NCBI GenBank assembly: GCA_027335515.1
Contig: DAHWHT010000033.1
Location: 1-7,900, forward strand
Direction of reading: 5' to 3'
DNA length: 7,900 nucleotides
Source of the DNA: Clostridia bacterium
Lineage (GTDB): Bacteria; Bacillota_E; RBS10-35; JAJYVN01
Shown here in pieces: positions 6,317 to 7,900 of the stretch. The notes below the pieces were generated by a model. It searched no databases. It was not told the DNA's origin and saw only the letters and a program-made list of their open reading frames with translations. Numbering within the stretch: the first letter of the stretch is position 1; the number at the start of each line of letters is the position of its first letter. Position numbers and translations under genes: made by a program.

Positions 6317-6966
6317 ACACCAACCGCTACCGCCTTCCAGACGCCACGGGTTCCATCCTGGTCGTGCTGCCGGTGGTGGGGCTGGCCGTCGCAGCCGCCC
6401 TCTGGCAGATCCACGCCGTCGGCGAGCCGCTGCGGGAACTCCCCTGGACCGTCGCGCGCGCCGCCGGCCTGGTGGCCTTCAGTCTCTGCTGGCTCCTCAC
6501 GCTGCTGGGGTTGGTCCTGGCCCACCCGGCCGCGGTGCGCCTGGTGGCGCGCGTTGCCCCCTGGCACCAGTGGCTGGGCCTGTTCACCATCGCCTTCGTG
6601 GCCGTACACGTGGCGGCGGTTCTGGCCGACCCCTACGCGCACGTCGGCCCCCTCGGGGTCTTGCTGCCCGGTGGCTCAGGCTACCGGCCCGTGCCCGTGG
6701 CCCTGGGGGTGATGGCGCTGTGGTCGCTGCTCTTGGTCGGCCTGACGGCGCGCTTCGCGCAGCGCCTGCCGCCGGGAACCTGGCGCCAGATCCACGCCGG
6801 AGCCCTCATCGTCTTCCTGCTGGCATTCTTCCACGGCATACTCACTGGGTCAGACACGCATTGGTTGCGCGGTTACTACGCCTTCACCGGGATGACGGTC
6901 TGGGCGGCCGCCGTCGCCCGCTACTGGACCCCACGCCCCACCACGCGACGCGGCCTCCAGCGGTGA
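6313..6966 (+). CDS. Ferric-reductase/NOX-like b-haem transmembrane protein
   Basis: This 217-residue protein has six predicted membrane helices at about 14-34, 47-69, 86-104, 127-146, 162-178 and 187-203. Two His pairs lie on the third and fifth helices: H85/H99 (13 residues between) and H161/H174 (12 between). That is the bis-haem spacing known for the NADPH oxidase/ferric reductase transmembrane domain; WHQWLG and W..IH.G are typical contexts. Two stacked b haems would carry electrons across the membrane. The protein stops after helix six with a short Arg-rich tail and has no FAD- or NAD(P)H-binding domain, so its electron donor or acceptor must be another protein. It also resembles the YedZ/MsrQ group, but no MsrP-type molybdenum protein is nearby; the adjacent ApbE argues instead for a covalently flavinylated partner. 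It is the last gene of the cluster; a hairpin begins at its stop codon. Confidence 0.88.
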   Translation: MNTNRYRLPDATGSILVVLPVVGLAVAAALWQIHAVGEPLRELPWTVARAAGLVAFSLCWLLTLLGLVLAHPAAVRLVARVAPWHQWLGLFTIAFVAVHVAAVLADPYAHVGPLGVLLPGGSGYRPVPVALGVMALWSLLLVGLTARFAQRLPPGTWRQIHAGALIVFLLAFFHGILTGSDTHWLRGYYAFTGMTVWAAAVARYWTPRPTTRRGLQR

Positions 6967-7004
6967 ACCGGATGACCACCCCTGACCTCACCCGGTTCCA
7001 CCGC
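6960..7004 (+). terminator. Hairpin at the stop of the redox cluster
   Basis: GCGGTGAACCGG (6960-6971) pairs with CCGGTTCCACCGC (6992-7004) with a single bulged C, enclosing a 20-nt loop. It spans the stop codon of the haem protein gene. No T-tract follows, so it could be a factor-dependent terminator, an mRNA 3'-end stabiliser, or only a GC-rich coincidence. Confidence 0.4.
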
Positions 7005-7063
7005 TACAACCCGGGTCGGGGCACCGCATCCCGATCCGAGCGATCCCCGCAGGCGACCCCGGG

Positions 7064-7097
7064 CGGCGGCCCGCCGACGTCGGGGCGCGATCGCCCC
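7064..7097. repeat. Three adjoining short palindromes
   Basis: CGGCGG-C-CCGCCG (7064-7076), CCGACGTCGG (7074-7083) and GGGGCG-CGAT-CGCCCC (7082-7097) lie end to end, each a perfect inverted repeat of 5-6 bp arms. The last contains GCGATCGC. They may be protein-binding sites or RNA stems; at this GC content some such matches occur by chance. Confidence 0.45.
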
Positions 7098-7135
7098 AGG
7101 GCAATCCCTGCTTCCCGCGGTGAACGGCCACGAAG

Positions 7136-7187
7136 CCGGTCGGTCGACGATCCCTGGCCCCATAACCTGAACTCCGGCCCCGACCGG
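7136..7187. repeat. Inverted repeat with 8-bp arms
   Basis: CCGGTCGG (7136-7143) is complementary to CCGACCGG (7180-7187) across 36 bp. A possible inner pairing is GGCC (7156-7159) with GGCC (7176-7179). A transcript could fold into an extended stem; function unknown. Confidence 0.35.
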
Positions 7188-7200
7188 TCTCCCGCGCTTG

Positions 7201-7231
7201 TGGCAGGTAGGTATCTCGACCGCGAGTGCCA
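7201..7231. repeat. Bulged stem-loop
   Basis: TGGCA (7201-7205) pairs with TGCCA (7227-7231) and CTCG (7215-7218) with CGAG (7223-7226), leaving an ACCG loop and a 9-nt one-sided bulge, GGTAGGTAT. The left arm TGGCAGGTA recurs as an exact 9-bp direct repeat at 7258-7266. Confidence 0.35.
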
Positions 7232-7273
7232 GACACGGAACTTCGACCGTCGTCGGATGGCAGGTACCAGGAC

Positions 7274-7305
7274 GCGCCGATCGATGGCGCCTACTTTCTT
7301 CTCCT
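7274..7305 (+). terminator. Possible terminator-like hairpin
   Basis: GCGCC (7274-7278) pairs with GGCGC (7286-7290) around a 7-nt loop and is followed by the T/C-rich tract CTACTTTCTTCTCCTT. This resembles a weak intrinsic terminator on the plus strand, about 310 bp after the nearest upstream gene. The short stem and the interrupted T-run keep confidence low. Confidence 0.28.
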
Positions 7306-7352
7306 TCGCCGGGTTGGTATCGGGCGACCGGCCAAGGCAACGATGCCATTTT

Positions 7353-7368
7353 CCACTTTTCCCACTTT
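7353..7368. repeat. Short tandem CCACTTT repeat
   Basis: CCACTTT occurs at 7353-7359 and again at 7362-7368, a 9-bp period, within an AT-rich patch (reverse strand AGTGGGAAAAGTGGAAAA). Repeats of this look occur near the ends of some insertion sequences such as the IS21 family, but no transposase or terminal inverted repeat is visible. Confidence 0.35.
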
Positions 7369-7431
7369 CTGGCTCCAGCTTGATCCAGTTCATGCCCCGA
7401 TATGCCGAGCCCCACAAAATTGCAGCGCACC

Positions 7432-7460
7432 TTGGTAGGATGATGTGCCCGATAGGATGA
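7432..7460 (+). promoter_or_regulatory. TAGGATGA direct repeat; possible promoter or operator
   Basis: TAGGATGA is present at 7436-7443 and exactly repeated at 7453-7460, 17 bp apart, in the AT-richest part of the leader of the solute-binding-protein gene. TTGGTA (7432-7437) and TAGGAT (7453-7458) match the -35 and -10 consensus at four of six positions each with a 15-bp spacer, shorter than ideal. It could be a weak promoter or a pair of regulator sites. Confidence 0.25.
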
Positions 7461-7531
7461 AATAGGGGTGGACGCTGCGATCGTGGTGACCGTTGGTGGA
7501 TCCCCGCGTAGGTGCGGCTTCAACGTCTTTC

Positions 7532-7538
7532 AGGGGAG
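7532..7538 (+). promoter_or_regulatory. Ribosome binding site for the lipoprotein gene
   Basis: AGGGGAG lies 12 bp before the ATG at 7551. An ATG at 7543 is closer, but its frame does not give the lipoprotein signal and closes at 7821, so the later ATG is preferred despite the long spacing. Confidence 0.5.
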
Positions 7539-7550
7539 AGTGATGCCTCC

Positions 7551-7900
7551 ATGCGCCACCTTCGCCCCCTCCGGGGGACCCTGGCCCGCCTCACCCCCGC
7601 CACGAATCGCATCGGGCCCCGCCGCTACTGGCAGGTCCCCCGCCTCCCTGGGACTCCGTTCCCGCGCCGAAGGCTTCTGCAGAGTGCCGCTGGAGGCGCC
7701 GTCCTGGCTGGCGCAGTACTCGTTGGCTGTTCCCGCACGGTTGGCTCGGCCGTCCATGCCACCCCGGCGGCAGCCAAACACCGCATCCGTCTTTTCATGC
7801 TTGCGGACACCGACTCTTTAGTCCAGAGCAACACCGTCCTTCGCCTGTTGCAGGAGGCCCTGACGCCTTTCCTCCAGGCGAACCCCGACCTGGACGTGAA
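7551..7900 (+). CDS. Tat-exported lipoprotein, probable ABC-transporter solute-binding protein (5' part)
   Basis: The frame is open from ATG 7551 to the right edge (116 complete codons). A twin-arginine motif RRRLLQ (39-44) is followed by a hydrophobic stretch SAAGGAVLAGAVLVG (45-59) and the lipobox LVGC with Cys60, so the protein should be exported folded by Tat and lipid-anchored outside the membrane. The mature part begins with a Ser/Ala-rich linker, then KHRIRLFMLADTDSL and a helix LRLLQEALTPFLQANPDLDV. This is the usual start of family 1 extracellular solute-binding proteins: a first beta strand, then the helix ending in PxxxV. The substrate cannot be told from this portion. The 38-residue stretch before the Arg pair is unusually long and Arg/Pro-rich, but no later in-frame start is available before the motif. 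Permease and ATPase genes would be expected to the right. Confidence 0.78.
   Translation, partial: MRHLRPLRGTLARLTPATNRIGPRRYWQVPRLPGTPFPRRRLLQSAAGGAVLAGAVLVGCSRTVGSAVHATPAAAKHRIRLFMLADTDSLVQSNTVLRLLQEALTPFLQANPDLDV

Larger units (their letters stand above)
6967..7550. other. Gene-free, repeat-rich region
   Basis: I find no convincing gene in these 584 bp. The open frames on either strand lack a recognisable motif, a ribosome site and normal composition. The first half is GC-rich with clustered palindromes. From about 7290 the sequence is noticeably richer in A/T and in pyrimidine runs, unlike the flanking genes. The last 110 bp should hold the promoter and leader of the solute-binding-protein gene. 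A decayed mobile element or imported DNA is possible but not shown. Confidence 0.5.

Noticed and set aside
7004..7417. Minus-strand frame in the gene-free region, beginning MWGSAYRGMNWIKLEP
   Set aside because: Considered as a decayed transposase because the composition differs from the flanks, but there are no recognisable motifs, the overlapping frames are equally open, and it crosses several palindromes.
7468..7821. Plus-strand frame overlapping the lipoprotein gene
   Set aside because: The +2 frame from 7551 has a Tat motif, hydrophobic core and lipobox in perfect order, while this frame is Pro/Arg-rich without features.
1..7900. tRNA, rRNA or CRISPR array
   Set aside because: No cloverleaf with TTCRA-type loop, no rRNA signature and no regularly spaced repeats were seen on either strand.

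Overview
The window is very GC-rich (third codon positions are almost always G or C). It looks like a Gram-positive, Firmicutes-type genome. The strongest pointer is a complete sigma factor closely resembling the sporulation/stationary-phase sigma-H family, with the FAELC.TRQ, ATRQKH and KS.DNAL.RVK.KL blocks of Bacillus SigH. The Tat-type lipoprotein and the SNF2 helicase of the actinobacterial/Firmicutes kind fit this. High-GC lineages such as Thermaerobacter, Symbiobacterium or Limnochorda relatives are plausible, but the genus cannot be fixed from this sequence alone.

Layout: (1) 1-3553, minus strand: a large SNF2-family ATPase. A 123-residue gene follows with a GTGA stop/start overlap and resembles the C-terminal part of the SWIM zinc-finger proteins that usually accompany such helicases. 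Possibly the first codons of a third gene run off the left edge. (2) 3632-4348, plus strand: the sigma-H-like factor, divergent from the helicase across about 80 bp. (3) 4595-6966, plus strand: a tight four-gene cluster. It encodes two small membrane-anchored Ala/Gln-rich proteins (131 and 140 aa, reading frames overlapping by 35 bp), an ApbE-type FAD:protein FMN transferase, and a six-helix ferric-reductase/NOX-like b-heme membrane protein with no attached flavin domain. (4) 6967-7550: about 580 bp with no convincing gene but many inverted and direct repeats and an AT-richer 3' half. (5) 7551-7900: the start of a Tat-exported lipoprotein, probably an ABC-transporter solute-binding protein, cut by the right edge.

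The most interesting unit is region 3. An ApbE enzyme attaches FMN covalently to a Thr/Ser of a partner, and the haem protein would pass electrons across the membrane, yet no recognisable FMN-binding-domain partner is present. The two small anchored proteins occupy its place; the second carries a partial flavinylation-like SGGATAS segment just outside its membrane helix. A compact flavin/haem electron-transfer module with a non-standard flavin carrier is therefore a reasonable, testable inference. It is not demonstrated by the sequence.
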